Below, in pieces: positions 35,336 to 46,644 of a DNA stretch of 64,000 nt. The notes beneath the pieces are model-generated. The model worked only from the letters and a program-made list of their open reading frames with translations. It was not told where the DNA came from and searched no databases. Made by a program: the position numbers and the translations under genes. Positions within the stretch are counted from its first letter, which is position 1, and every line of letters starts with the position of its first letter. The stretch spans positions 35,791,215 through 35,855,214 of the forward strand of contig BTRK01000003.1 in assembly GCA_036245805.1 (NCBI GenBank), written 5' to 3'. This stretch comes from Pristionchus mayeri. Lineage: Eukaryota; Nematoda; Chromadorea; Rhabditida; Neodiplogasteridae.

Positions 35336-35413
35336 AAATCACTGCGATGATATTAACATCTGCTCCACTCGATCAAGCGAAGAATCTCCATCATCGGAAT
35401 GCTCGTTGTGATA
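35336..35413 (+). pseudogene. module T (copy 1), degenerate
   Basis: AATCACTGCGATGATATTAA opens a block related to 43329-43408, and CGGAATGCTCGTTGTGATA precedes a GTGAGTG donor. The frame is broken. Confidence 0.4.
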
Positions 35414-35583
35414 GTGAGTGTGAAAACTTTTTAAAAACAAACAAAAAAAGCGTTTTTTAAAAAGAATTTATGTAAATGTAGAGAACTAGAGTGTATCCAA
35501 TTCGAAATTACATTTATTTTTTAACAACTATCATATGGTCAACAACAGTCTCCAGCTGCATAACGCATTATTTCATCAATGGT

Positions 35584-35768
35584 TGCAACTCTACTGCACC
35601 TAGCGCTGAAACTGGAAAATGGTGGCAAATTTTCATTCTTTCTTTTTTCCAGTTTTGCACTTCGCCTCCGTTCTTTCATTTTTTTCTCTTCGACCTAATC
35701 TTCTTTCATCGCTGGTTCTTCTCCCCTCATCATATTTTCATGTACTTGATGCTTTGCACCACTAAATA
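35584..35768 (+). pseudogene. module A copy, open to a stop
   Basis: Reads ATLLHLALKLENGGKFSFF and continues open through the TC-rich block. Same arrangement as at 30206. Confidence 0.35.
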
Positions 35769-36233
35769 GCTCTAATCAGCTAAATTGTTCTATTTGTTCG
35801 AATACATTTTCATATGAGGCCACCCGGCAGAGTAAAGATTCACGCAGTCGTTATTGGTTTCCGGAAATTATGTGTGCAATACGAGGAAGTGAAGAGATTC
35901 CCTTAAATATTCATTAAGGGCTTTTACTGATAATAACATTCATAATCTTTCCTTTGCGTGAGATATTAATGTAGTTTACATTATCGTTACTTTCAGGTTT
36001 CAGAACAAGGTGCGACGGTGTTTCGGTAGACCGCCAAAGTCAGCATCGCTCAAATCGAAGCAATTATCTGATGGTGTTTTTTCATAAACAAAAATAATAA
36101 TTCATTTCGTCTTAGGAGAGCGCAAGTTCCCGGCGAGGCGAAGCGAACAGAGAATTACGCTTTCAAGTTTGCGCGTTTCGTACGATAAGTTTTGTTTTAA
36201 ATATTTCGACGGCAAAGTTAGTATCACCAGTGT

Positions 36234-36638
36234 ATGAGAAATATTCACACTTTTACATTGTCGATGGAACACGAATGTGCCATGCGCAAAGTGACACTAC
36301 AAATGAAGCGGAACTTCTTGGAGCGATTAGCCAATGAACTGTTTTTGAATTACTTTCGTCAAAATTTATCTGCATCACTGTCTATTTTAGATTTCAACCG
36401 ATTCTATTATGAAAATAATACAAGAACATTCCTGGGAGTTTTTTTGGAAGCTACTTTTTTAATACAGATTGTTGATATTTATGAAATAATAACTTCTTCA
36501 GGTTTTCCAATTCCTTCAAACCATGCAATTTTGCAGTCGATGACTGATCGTTCTGTTGAACACGCTCAATATTATAACGAGGTACATTGCACTTCCGGCC
36601 TACGTCCATTAAAATTAAGCACAAGTCGAACATTTTGA
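36234..36638 (+). CDS. hypothetical 134-residue ORF
   Basis: An uninterrupted frame starting at ATG 36234 with mixed composition: a basic, helix-like stretch (about residues 18-35), aromatic residues around 50-70 and a hydrophobic patch near 68-80. No motif is recognised. It has no repeat homologue inside the window, unlike most frames here, which is mildly in its favour. The AT-rich codon use and lack of context argue against it. Confidence 0.25.
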   Translation: MRNIHTFTLSMEHECAMRKVTLQMKRNFLERLANELFLNYFRQNLSASLSILDFNRFYYENNTRTFLGVFLEATFLIQIVDIYEIITSSGFPIPSNHAILQSMTDRSVEHAQYYNEVHCTSGLRPLKLSTSRTF

Positions 36639-36697
36639 TTTGTATAGAGCTTCCATCGATCGTTTATTGTCGCCAGTTGCACAATCCAACCTTTCAA

Positions 36698-36740
36698 CAA
36701 TGTGTGCAACAGCAGTGCACTAGTCCTGAAACTTAAATTA
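36698..36740 (+). pseudogene. module A copy, stops inside
   Basis: GCAACAGCAGTGCACTAGTC is the module A signature with a stop replacing the Leu codon. A TC-rich block follows. Confidence 0.35.
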
Positions 36741-36944
36741 GCCAGACATATTTTGCAGTTTAATTTTCCAATTGGGCTCGTTACTTCATTCCGCTCCCTT
36801 CTCTTCACCCTCTCTATCAATCGGTTATTCTCTCATTTCTCGTTTCGCTCACCGATCCGCTTCTTCTCTCTTTGTGAATCGGTTACGGTCATTCCAGTTG
36901 GTTATACTCACTTTTGCTTACATTATATTTAATAGGTAGGTTGA

Positions 36945-37675
36945 TACAGTACATGCTAATCGCCTTGCCCATATGCGGCCGCGGCGGGCCGCGGATCCCG
37001 CGGATCGATTTTGCGGTAAAACCAGCAGCTTTCATGAAATAATGTTTCGATTTTTGAATTCCTCGTGCAATTTCACATCGGACTCAATATAAAATATTAA
37101 TTTGATAATAGAATAAATAATGAGGGGATCGATTCGAAGGGAATTCGGCTATAGTACTCTTTTAAATAGTCCCTCGGTTTTTGGGATTTGAATTGTATCA
37201 GGGAATTAATCTTTTTTTTTGCGTTTTGATTCAAATATTTCCGGTTTTGGATTTAAATTTTCATTTTTCAGCCTATTGATAAGTTTCTCGGTTAACCTTG
37301 CTTTGCTTTGGCTATACTACAATTTGTGGAATACTATAAACCAATCAAAGCAAGGAAAACCGTGCAACTTTTCAAGCGTCTGAAAACCGGAAAATTTTAA
37401 ATCAAAACCGGAAAAAATATTAATTCCCTGATAGAATTCAAATCCCAAAAACGGAGGGACTATTTAAAAAAAGTACAGTAGCCGAATTCCTTTCGAGTAG
37501 ATCCCATCATTATTTATTTTATTATCAAATTAATATTTTATATTGAGTCCGATGCGAAATTGCACGAGGAATTCAAAAATCCAAATCTCATTTCATGAAA
37601 GCTGCTGGTTTTCCCGCAAAATCGATCCGCGGGATCCGCGGCCGCATATGGGCAAGGCAATTAGCATGAACTGTA
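36945..37675. mobile_element. foldback FB-P (731 bp)
   Basis: The left end TACAGTACATGCTAATCGCC is mirrored by GGCAATTAGCATGAACTGTA. The arms continue with GCCCATATGCGGCCGCGG and GATCCCGCGGATCGAT, and then AT-rich DNA to a loop near 37310. The NotI-like GC cores recall those of the FB-E family, but the ends differ. No ORF. Confidence 0.85.
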
Positions 37676-37721
37676 GCTGACGTATGCTCATATGCTCACT
37701 CGCTCAGATCCATCTTCAGAT

Positions 37722-37801
37722 GTACGATATAATGATGTTCTAGTTCCTTTTCAATCAACGAATTTGTAGAGAAGATGACGATCGACTGACTCGAAAGAAT
37801 G
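37722..37801 (+). pseudogene. exon-like module X (copy 5), degenerate
   Basis: CAACGAATTTGTAGAGAAGA and GACGATCGACTGACTCGAAA match the 3' half of the copy at 59783, followed by GTGAGAG. The acceptor half is unrecognisable. Confidence 0.45.
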
Positions 37802-38512
37802 GTGAGAGTGAAACTCTATCCATTTAGCGCGATCCCTTGTCCGGATTGATTGACTATAGAGCGTATGCTATGTAGAGTGAGAGATGCATATTTGCAATTT
37901 TTATCCATTCAGATTTGTTGGGTAGTAAAACTTGACAAACACATTTATCGATTGTAGGCCTATATATTATTTTCACCAGTCCCTCGTGATATTCGTGTTC
38001 TCTTCTTTTTATCTCACTGGCAAAACTATTTGGAGTTTCTAGCAGTAGTTATGTTTCAATACATTTGCTTAGGTATAATCGTCCTTCTTGACATGTGGGC
38101 AAAAAAGGTGTTCTTCTTGCATGCGGATGAATGTGATATTGGTGCTGTTAAATGCGTTAATCTGCTAAAGAGATCATCACGCCTCCCGCGTCCGTCCAGT
38201 ACATCGGGGTACAGGTTGACAAATTATTTTTTACAAACATCCGACACATCTCATTCATGGAAGCCAGTTGCGAAAACTTATCTTTCGTCAACTAGTTTTG
38301 GTATTTATCCGAATACATCGATTCGATGGGTTGAGAAGATGACAGTGCTGATAGTGCAGTTCAATACGATCAATCACCTTTGGAGGTATATAATGTTGCC
38401 TGTCTACACTCAGGACAGGTAAAGTTTGACGAAAATGTGTTTTCTTTGGTCTACTGCCAATTACAACCGTATTGTCCCCAGTTGTGTCATCCAAACTTTC
38501 ATCAATTGTTGG
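37802..38512. other. no gene recognised
   Basis: A 130-codon plus-strand frame at 38030-38422 starts with a hydrophobic segment (LAVVMFQYICLGIIVLLDMW), which could be a membrane helix, but the rest has no motif and there is no support for it. Confidence 0.25.
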
Positions 38513-38917
38513 AACCCCGGTTTACCTAGTGCTGAAACTTGAAAATTGTAAGAGAATATAATACTTTTCTACTCTCGTTGCGCACGCCGTCCCTCGCTCC
38601 TCTCTTCCCTCCTTTGTCACACTTCTTCGACCCATCTCTAGACTCTCTTCACTCATCGTATCGCTGCTTCTCCTCCTCGTGCTTCAGTTACCGTCACTCA
38701 AGCTATTTTATCTTTCTTCACTACTGTGAACTTCACACGCTCCAGATTATGAAGTTAATAATGTGAATTAAGATATATTTTTTGAATTATTCGTTTAGTA
38801 CATTAGAAAATAAAGTCAACTCCCAGGCAGTAATCACTGCGAGGGTATGTACGAGCAGTTCCTTCACTCAAGTAGACGCTGTACACGCTCGTCCTCATCG
38901 GAATTATCGTCATGATG
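38513..38917 (+). pseudogene. module A copy and module T (copy 2)
   Basis: Module A at 38513 reads GTPVYLVLKLEN. Module T at 38831-38917 has acceptor CCCAGGCAG and donor GTCAGTGAG, but its frame is shifted relative to the 43329 copy. The DNA downstream of the donor (GAATTCTCCACCAGG) is also shared with 43410 and 60651. Confidence 0.45.
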
Positions 38918-39157
38918 GTCAGTGAGAATTCTCCACCAGGTTTTTTTAACATCACCATTGAAGTATGTTCTCACTCGGAGAATTTTTGAATTGTATTATA
39001 ATACTCTGGTTAGTGTGACTTGCTGAATAATGTCTATCAGGTCATCCTATGCCGCACGGCTGCAACACGATCGCACCTTATATCGAATATTGATATAATT
39101 TATTGGTATCATCGGGATTAGTGGTAATATTGAGCTTATTCTATATTGAGCTATAAT

Positions 39158-39169
39158 ATTGAGCTTATT
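39158..39169. repeat. left 12-bp target-site duplication
   Basis: ATTGAGCTTATT stands directly before the satellite array and again at 40483-40494 directly after the AT tail of the same element. Confidence 0.8.
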
Positions 39170-39170
39170 C

Positions 39171-40066
39171 CATTCTCCATTCTCCATTCTCCATTCTCCA
39201 TTCTCCATTCTCCATTCTCCATTCTCCATTCTCCATTCTCCATTCTCCATTCTCCATTCTCCATTCTCCATTCTCCATTCTCCATTCTCCATTCTCCATT
39301 CTCCATTCTCCATTCTCCATTCTCCATTCTCCATTCTCCATTCTCCATTCTCCATTCTCCATTCTCCATTCTCCATTCTCCATTCTCCATTCTCCATTCT
39401 CCATTCTCCATTCTCCATTCTCCATTCTCCATTCTCCATTCTCCATTCTCCATTCTCCATTCTCCATTCTCCATTCTCCATTCTCCATTCTCCATTCTCC
39501 ATTCTCCATTCTCCATTCTCCATTCTCCATTCTCCATTCTCCATTCTCCATTCTCCATTCTCCATTCTCCATTCTCCATTCTCCATTCTCCATTCTCCAT
39601 TCTCCATTCTCCATTCTCCATTCTCCATTCTCCATTCTCCATTCTCCATTCTCCATTCTCCATTCTCCATTCATTCTCCATTCTCCATTCTCCATTCTCC
39701 ATTCTCCATTCTCCATTCTCCATTCTCCATTCTCCATTCTCCATTCTCCATTCTCCATTCTCCATTCTCCATTCTCCATTCTCCATTCTCCATTCTCCAT
39801 TCATTCTCCATTCTCCATTCTCCATTCTCCATTCTCCATTCTCCATTCTCCATTCTCCATTCTCCATTCTCCATTCTCCATTCTCCATTCTCCATTCTCC
39901 ATTCTCCATTCTCCATTCTCCATTCTCCATTCTCCATTCTCCATTCTCCATTCTCCATTCTCCATTCTCCATTCTCCATTCTCCATTCTCCATTCTCCAT
40001 TCTCCATTCTCCATTCTCCATTCTCCATTCTCCATTCTCCATTCTCCATTCTCCATTCTCCATTCT
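39171..40066. repeat. (CATTCTC)n satellite, about 128 units
   Basis: 896 bp of the 7-bp unit CATTCTC. It is almost perfect; the only breaks I found are two units shortened to CATT (near 39671 and 39801) and a final partial unit. Because 7 is not a multiple of 3 and the unit contains no stop in any combination, frames stay open on both strands, giving SILHSPF repeats on plus and MENGEWR repeats on minus. These are not genes. Confidence 0.98.
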
Positions 40067-40482
40067 AGAGCTCGTGATGGGCGGTCGTCCCTGACCCCGC
40101 TCTTTTCCGACCTAGTTTGGGGAATCCTCTCCCGTCAGCTTGGGCAACCCGGAGAGTATCGCCTACTTGGTACACTTCAAGAGGAGGAGCACGGACGGAT
40201 TCCCATCGTCTCGAGTGATCTACCGTCAAGAAAACCTCGCTGTCTGCGTTGTGAGTTCCTAACCGGCGCAAGTCAGGTGTTCGGCGGCAGGATGATCTAC
40301 TTCGATGCTCAACGGAGATCCGTCACGATCGTCCCTACAGTTGACCAGAGAAGCCAAAGAAGATCCCATCCCTTGACCTAACGACGCTCTGAGACCGAAG
40401 ATCCCCATTCCCTCCACACTGAAGTCACCCTCCTGCAGGACCATTGTGCCTGACGTCAGGATAAATATGATATGATGATATG
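40067..40482. mobile_element. GC-rich body and tail of the composite retroelement
   Basis: This part is markedly GC-richer than everything around it. A plus-strand frame runs on from the satellite to a stop at 40381, but no reverse transcriptase or other motif is visible in it. The 3' border is the palindrome and AT tail before the duplicated target. Confidence 0.55.
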
Positions 40483-40669
40483 ATTGAGCTTATTATTGTG
40501 CCCTTACTAAGTAGAATGATTGCAACACATATTCGACTGGTGTTGAAAATGATTGTATATTTCACATGTTCAGACTTTTTTTCTATTCGAATTACGAATT
40601 TGAAGTTTTTTTTATTAAATTAAATCGTATTTTGCTCTTCGCACCAAAAATTTGTTCTGGTAGTGACTG

Positions 40670-40746
40670 AGCTGCTGGTGATATTCAACATGCTATAGCA
40701 ACCGAGGAGCTTTCGCGCTCTGCACATCTTAACACAATGCATCTTG
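40670..40746 (+). pseudogene. module E1 (copy 2), degenerate
   Basis: TAGTGACTGAGCTG matches the E1 start, and the donor region GGTGAGTGAGGGGCGATGAG is almost the same as after E1 at 15619. The frame has stops. Confidence 0.4.
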
Positions 40747-41354
40747 GTGAGTGAGGGGCGATGAGGGGAATTAACTAGTTATTTGTTATGTGTGCATATC
40801 TCTATAGCTAATACATCTAGAAGTTCTGTGAAAATTTTTTGCTCAATCGTAGAGAAAGCAAGGCAGTGCAAACAGCACAAAAAAATATTCTTACATGGGA
40901 TATTGAAGTTTCGCGATTGGGATAAGGTTGAGAGTCGAGTTGTGACGCTCCTGACGCAGATAATGATTGCAACAATACACCAATAGTATTCAAAAAATGG
41001 ATGAAATGTTACAATTTGAAATCTTATTGCATATTCTTTATATATATGCATCCAATTCGTCTTTAATATATCCCCAGTTTTTTGTTGCTTTAACCAAATA
41101 ACTTACTTATCGAATCTCTACGGAAGCAATGGTGATCTGTATGGGTCATCCTCATTATTCAATAAATCAAAATCTTCTGTCGGTGAGCGAGACCATTCAT
41201 TCGATCGGTGCATTCATTCGGTGAAGAGAACTGATATCATCACAGAGTGGGGCAACCTCAATCATCACTAATCACTACCTTCAATTGCATTTATTATTTG
41301 CTTCTTATCCTTTATTAGGATCCAATAATTGATTCCACGTGTGTGTTCAAATCT
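40747..41354. other. intron-like duplicate sequence, no gene
   Basis: CTACGGAAGCAATGGTGATC at 41118 recurs as CTACGGAAGAAATGGTGATC at 43052. This is another patch of sequence shared between module loci. Confidence 0.4.
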
Positions 41355-42662
41355 TTAAAGGTCCACTATGATGAAAGATTTTTTCGAACTCGCGGCCAAT
41401 GTGTGATCCGAAGTCCCTAGCGCGCAATTGCAAATAGTGTACACTACGATACTGTAGATCGAGTACACGAGGGGTGGTGCACAAGGTACGTATTTTCGGG
41501 TCATGGTCGATAATTGTGTCATGGTAGGTCAAGACTAAGTACCGTACCCAATCGATTGTACAGTACCCCCAGATACCGTATGACGCTACCGTAACCCAGA
41601 ATATCGAGAACTAACTTTATTTTCAAGAAGTTAATATACCGTACCCAATCGAACCTACAGTAACCATACCGTACCCCTGTGTACAGCACCCCTTGTTACC
41701 CTAATCCACACCACTACGGTCAATCGTAAACTGACTTTTTTCCAAAACATTTTTCATTGAGTTGATTCTTGCTCTATACCGTACCCAATCGATCGTACAG
41801 TACCCCCAGATACCGTATACCGCTACCGTAACCCCGATTATCGCAAACTAACTTTATTTTAAAAAAGTCATGGCACCGTGCCCAATCGATTATACAGTAC
41901 CCAAGTAACTACCGTAACCCAGTTCCTTGGGTCAAAATTTTTTTCTAAAATTCCAAAATCGATTTTAAAATCATTTTAAAGTATTCTACCGCATATGTGA
42001 TTATTGTATAATCATTTTATGATCAATTTTGGATTCTTGGAAAAATATTTGAAATTTTCAGAAAAATGTTTGACCCAATGAACTGGATCTGACCCAAGGA
42101 ACTGGGTTACGGTAGTTACTTGGGTACTGTATAATCGATTGGGCACGGTGCCAGGACTTTTTAAAAATAAAGTTAGTTCGTGATATTCTGGGTTACGGTA
42201 GCGTCATCTGGGGGTACTGTACGATCGATTGGGTACGGTATAGAGCAAGAATCAACTCAATGAAAAATGTTTTGGAAAAAAGTCAGTTTATGATTGACCG
42301 TAGTGGTGTGGATTAGGGTAACAAGGGGTGCTGTACACAGGGGTACGGTATGGTTACTGTAGGTTCGATTAGGTACGGTATATTAACTTCTTGAAAATAA
42401 AGTTAGTTCTCGATATTCTGGGTTACGGTAGCGTCATACGGTATCTGGGGGTACTGTACGATCGATTGGGTACGGTACTTAGTCTTGACCTACCATGACA
42501 TACTTATCGACCATGACCCGAAAATACGTACCTTGTGCACCACCCCTCGTGCACTCGATCTACAGTATCGTAGTGTACACTATTTGCAATTGCGCGCTAG
42601 GGACTTCGGATCACACATTGGCCGCGAGTTCGAAAAAATCTTTCATCATAGTGGACCTTTAA
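41355..42662. mobile_element. foldback FB-K (1.3 kb) with tandem-repeat arms
   Basis: The ends TTAAAGGTCCACTATGATGA and their mirror at 42643-42662 border arms that pair around 42008. Each arm contains four degenerate units of about 100-140 bp built around CCGTACCCAATCGAT, CAGTACCCC, CTACCGTAACCC and AACTAACTTTATTTT. They start near 41535, 41637, 41777 and 41873 in the left arm. The mirror ORFs at 41347 and 42485 are by-products. FB-I (9258-9896) is a shorter relative with two units per arm. Confidence 0.85.
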
Positions 42663-43328
42663 CATTCCATTTTTAATGAAGCTCTCTCCACTTGCTTTCG
42701 ATACCACCTTCATCGGCCCTTCTCTGCGGCAAGTTTTACTCTCGTACTCTCTTCAGTTCACACGCTCAACTGTTGATGATGAAGGTAGTACTGTAAATTT
42801 GAGAAAAATGAATGTGTAACTGCGCTCTCGCAATGAATATTTGTTTGTTTTGCTAGACGCGCAACTGGAACAGGTATCACGCAACGACGATCTGGACGTC
42901 CTTAATCGAATGTAAGCGGCGTGGTTTCACCTATTCATGAAAATTAGTTGAAAAGTGATGAAAAGAACTTGGGTTTTAGTTCCAATAAATGCACAAATTC
43001 TTATTTATTGTATGTTGCCATAACCAAATAAATTACTACGGAATTGAATATCTACGGAAGAAATGGTGATCTGTGGGGTACTTAAATAAACCAAATTCTC
43101 ATGTCGCTGTGTGATCCGATCTTTAGCAAATAGGTGCAATAAATATGTACCTTGACCTCTCGGGACTATTTTTAAAAATAAAAATTCCGTTCACATTTTC
43201 AAAAGTTGATAATGAAGTTAGTTATGGGAAATAAGAAACCTATCAGACCATTACATTGTATAATCTCGATGTGCAATACTTAATTGAAATTGAAAAACAA
43301 CAACAACAACATGAGATAGTGAAGTCAG
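42663..43328. other. no gene recognised
   Basis: AT-rich, intron-like. It includes the patch shared with 41118 and no motif. Confidence 0.35.
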
Positions 43329-43408
43329 TAATCACTGCGATGGCGCGAGCATCTGTTCTACTCACGTACACGCTGCACATGCTCACCATAAACGGAATTA
43401 TCATAACG
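43329..43408 (+). pseudogene. exon-like module T (copy 3), open
   Basis: An 80-bp block between GAAGTCAG and GTGAGTGAG. After two bases that complete a codon it reads ITAMARASVLLTYTLHMLTI and ends NGIIIT, a hydrophobic stretch that could span a membrane once. Relatives at 35336, 38831 and 60573 share the acceptor CAG/TAATCACTGCG. This is the best-preserved copy. Confidence 0.45.
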
Positions 43409-43554
43409 GTGAGTGAGAATATCCCACATTTAACGTTTAAATCTCCAACTAACAAGACATCAGAGTGGATCGAGCATTCAGGCGGTTATTTGTATTGTAT
43501 TGTGTGATGAAGCATGATGGACGCATCGTATTGTATCACTTCATGGAAAGTAGG

Positions 43555-43900
43555 TCACATGCTATCGGCACTATTGCACCTTTTGTTGAAACTTCAAATA
43601 TGTTTTTGCGACTCCAAAAGCCATGAACCATTGTACTGACTATTTGTGCACTGACATTATATCATGTTTGCAACGCAAATACCACTTGTCTTGAACCGTT
43701 TGTCTCTCTCACGTGTTCTTATTTTCTCATTTCAAGATCAGAATTTGTACTATTTTTTAGTTGTATTGCCTCATTTGGCCTTTCATTATAATCATTATAA
43801 ATCATTATAATCATTATAGATCATTATAATTTTCAGGTAGTGACCGATGACGTACTAAAGCAGCTCAGGAGTTACTACACATTTCACCATGTACATGGAG
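43555..43900 (+). pseudogene. module A remnant, microsatellite and module E1 (copy 3)
   Basis: 43555-43830 matches 15315-15540. An ATTATAATC microsatellite (about 43785-43832) has expanded within it. E1 follows at 43837-43900 with acceptor TTTTCAG, but it is 14 bp shorter than copy 1 and its donor has become ATGGGT. Confidence 0.5.
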
Positions 43901-44921
43901 ATGGGTGTAACGAGGGCAATTAGTTTGGCAGTGCTTGTAAATTTGAGCCTATATTTAGCTTTTTTCCGAAGGAAAACCAGCTGAATATTATGAAAAATCT
44001 ACTAAAATTTCACCGAAATTGTGTCCCGTGAGGTGCAGATAGTACTCAATTACTGCCCGACTCGCTTTGCATTATTAGTCTCAGGGCTTTTATTAGGAAA
44101 CGTATCTCCGTTCCATGGACAATTTGTTTGGAATGGGGAATGCAGTTAACGATACGAATTGAGAAATAATTGTACTTTGTGCACTTGGAGGAACGTGAGT
44201 GCACAGAGTTCTCTCATCACTCGACCGACTGGAGTACGGTAGTTGTGCGATGATCAAGAACTGACTTTTTAACACATTTTGGACGATTTCTCAACAAATT
44301 ATTTTTGTATTTCTTTTTATGTTTTTATGTGAATAGCAAGCATGCCGCTCTATATAATCAAGAAATAAAAAAGATGTCTACCCACCCATCTAAATTAATT
44401 GAAAAATTTTGAAAATAATTTTTCGTTGTTTCTTGAAGAGTAGATGCCCAATCATTCTATAATTTGTCATATATAATCCATGGACTATTTGTGATTTTTT
44501 TGAGACATCGTTCATTCAAATCGGATTCGAAATGGCAAAGTTCGAAATTTCAAATTTCTGAAATAAGTGTGTCTCATTTCGCAGACCTTGCAGCCATAAT
44601 GCATATGCGTGTACACTATGAACATTGAAAAAATTATTAGTAATATATCTGTAATCGTAACTTCAAAACGTTCTGCACTGACATATATTACCCCACCGTG
44701 AGATGCTTACAGTAGACGAGTAAAGTAAGTATTCACAATTATTATATGAGGGCGTTTACCTAATAATAAACCTTCAAAAAACCTAAAAGCTAAGACAAAA
44801 ACGAAAAAAACACCTACGAATTTTATTTTTGGAAAATTTTGAAACGAAAAATTTGTATGGCTTCGGCTTGTTTTTTTCACACCAGGATATCAGCAAAAAG
44901 CTTTAATTAGTTTAAATTAAC
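43901..44921. other. intron-like sequence partly homologous to 15620-15990
   Basis: GAAAACCAGCTGAA and the GTGCACTTGGAGGAACGT stretch correspond to 15700 and 15940. No gene. Confidence 0.4.
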
Positions 44922-45300
44922 ACGGCTATCACGAGTCAGTGGAGGTGCCTGGGAACAATTTGCAAAAAGTGTCTTTGATCTGGATCTCAGTATGATGGGA
45001 GCATAATCTAGAGTCAACTAATTGAAAAATATAGACCGTTTGTCCCAGAACCGGCTTTGAGGAATTTCCCGGTTTTTGATCCGGAATTTTGTATCGCAGC
45101 TCCCAGACGAGCTAGAGAAGTGGCAGTGGGCTCAAAATGTTCGGAAAATTATTTCAAGCAACTTTTATGTTTAAACCAAAGCCCTTGGACTGCAAATGAA
45201 AATGTAATGATCGAAAAACCGAATTTGCTGAAAGAAATTAAAGAATGCTAGATTTGTGAGATACGATTTTCCGAAATTTTATTTCAGATTATAAAACAGT
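44922..45300. repeat. single FB-B arm (FB-B4)
   Basis: Starts CACGGCTATCACGAGTCAGT and carries the family blocks GGAATTTCCCGG and CAGCTCCCAGACGAGCT at about 45100, with no mirrored partner nearby. A solo arm or a truncated element. Confidence 0.7.
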
Positions 45301-45424
45301 GACTTCATATCAGTGCCAGAAAAAAAAAATGGTATTTGAACATGGATGAATTTTGCTAGATCTTCGAATTCTCGGCTTCTTAAGGAAGACATGACAAAGA
45401 ATATATCAGTTTGGTAATTCTCTA

Positions 45425-45819
45425 GCCAAGATATACACACTCAAGGAGATCCTGGAGAAGACCCACGTCCCTGGTCACGTTCCCATTTCAAAGGGCGACA
45501 TTGGACCTTCCAGCAAGGTTCTGCCCCTGCTCATTCCACAAAACTCACCCAGACCTGGTGCGCAAGGCATCTTCCCGACTTCATTCCATCGAATGAATGG
45601 CCCTCCAACAGCCCCGATCTCAACCCTCTCGACTTTAGCGTGTGGTCGGTATTGGAGAAGGAAGCTTCCTCTACCCGCCACCCGAATCTGGCGAGTCTCA
45701 AGAACTCCCTTCAAAAGGCATGGAACAAGATCGGCAAGAAGTACTTTCGGGCCGTCGTCGAGTCAGTTCCTTCTCGTCTCAAGGCTGTCATCAAGGCCAA
45801 AGGAGGTCAAATCGAGTAA
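45425..45819 (+). pseudogene. DD37D Tc1/mariner-like transposase, C-terminal relic
   Basis: The C-terminal third of a transposase, ending in a stop at 45817-45819. The recognisable order is YTLKEILEKT (start, in another frame), then WTFQQGSAPAHSTKLTQTW, WPSNSPDLNPLDFSVWS and a final basic segment. The catalytic Asp normally found in FQQD is Gly here, and the third Asp lies in NPLD. The count between these two positions is 37 residues, which places it in the DD37D (maT-like) group. The frame of the upstream part is shifted by one. No terminal repeats were seen, so the element is a dead fragment. Confidence 0.75.
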
Positions 45820-46644
45820 CCTCTTGTTGTTATGTCCCTACAATCTCTGATAAATACTATGTACCGTTTCAAAAGTGTGCGATGGATTTGAAAGAAAATA
45901 CATGGTTAAATCCATGTTGCCATACTTTCTCCGCACCCTGTATGAATCTATATGGATTGGCCAGGACCTGAATACTCAATCGAGAATGGATATGAAAATA
46001 GATGCTCAAAACATGCCGCATGTTCAACCCCTCTCCGCATATCCGATTTCGATTGATACTTCAGTTTTATTCCTGGTGAGAAAGACGCTGTAGCTTTATA
46101 GGGTTACGGTATTCGTTTCATACTTTGGAGTTGCCGGGTGAGAAGGTAGATATATATTTTTATGCTTACTTTGAATCGTAATATTCATTTTTTGTGGGTA
46201 TTTTTTTGGTGATGCATCAAATGGAGATTGTTTTATTGGAAGGAGCTTCTCGGCAACCATTGAACACTGACAACGCTACTCCGCTATGAGGATCTAGTGC
46301 AACCCTAGAGCGCCTGCTTCAACTTTTCTTCGTCATGAAAAATCATGAAAAATGTTTGCACTGCTAAAAAGATTTATTATAATTTAGTAATTTGTAGTAA
46401 TTTACTACCCGAATTCATCACACGTTCTCTCTCGCTGTTATTCATGTTACCAAAGGCATTGTGATGAAATGAGTTTGACACTGAATAGAAAAACATCGGA
46501 GTCATAATTAGAATAAATGCGCGACAACTACCCGTCGTATTGAAGAAACACGCGGTTCTTATTAGTAACTGGGATACGTTGATGCAATGTGACCGCTCTT
46601 TTCATTTTAATACCATATTTAAAACGCATTATCCTTTAGAACAG
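45820..46644. other. no gene recognised
   Basis: Short frames only. Nothing supported. Confidence 0.35.

Larger units (their letters stand above)
39170..40482 (+). mobile_element. composite retroelement: heptamer array, GC-rich body, AT tail
   Basis: A 1.3-kb unit between 12-bp direct repeats. Part 1 is the (CATTCTC)n array (39171-40066). Part 2 is a GC-rich body of about 380 bp (40067-40448). Part 3 is a perfect 12-bp palindrome, CCTGACGTCAGG (40449-40460), followed by an AT-rich tail built from TATGATATGATG words. A variable-length target duplication and a simple-repeat tail are the marks of LINE-type target-primed reverse transcription. The body could be the 3' end of a LINE or an independent non-autonomous element. 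The order 'simple-repeat array, unique body, tail' recalls primate SVA elements by analogy only. Confidence 0.65.

Noticed and set aside
39047..40381. Long open frames of 130 to 411 codons on both strands
   Set aside because: They are translations of the stop-free heptamer array in every phase and not genes.
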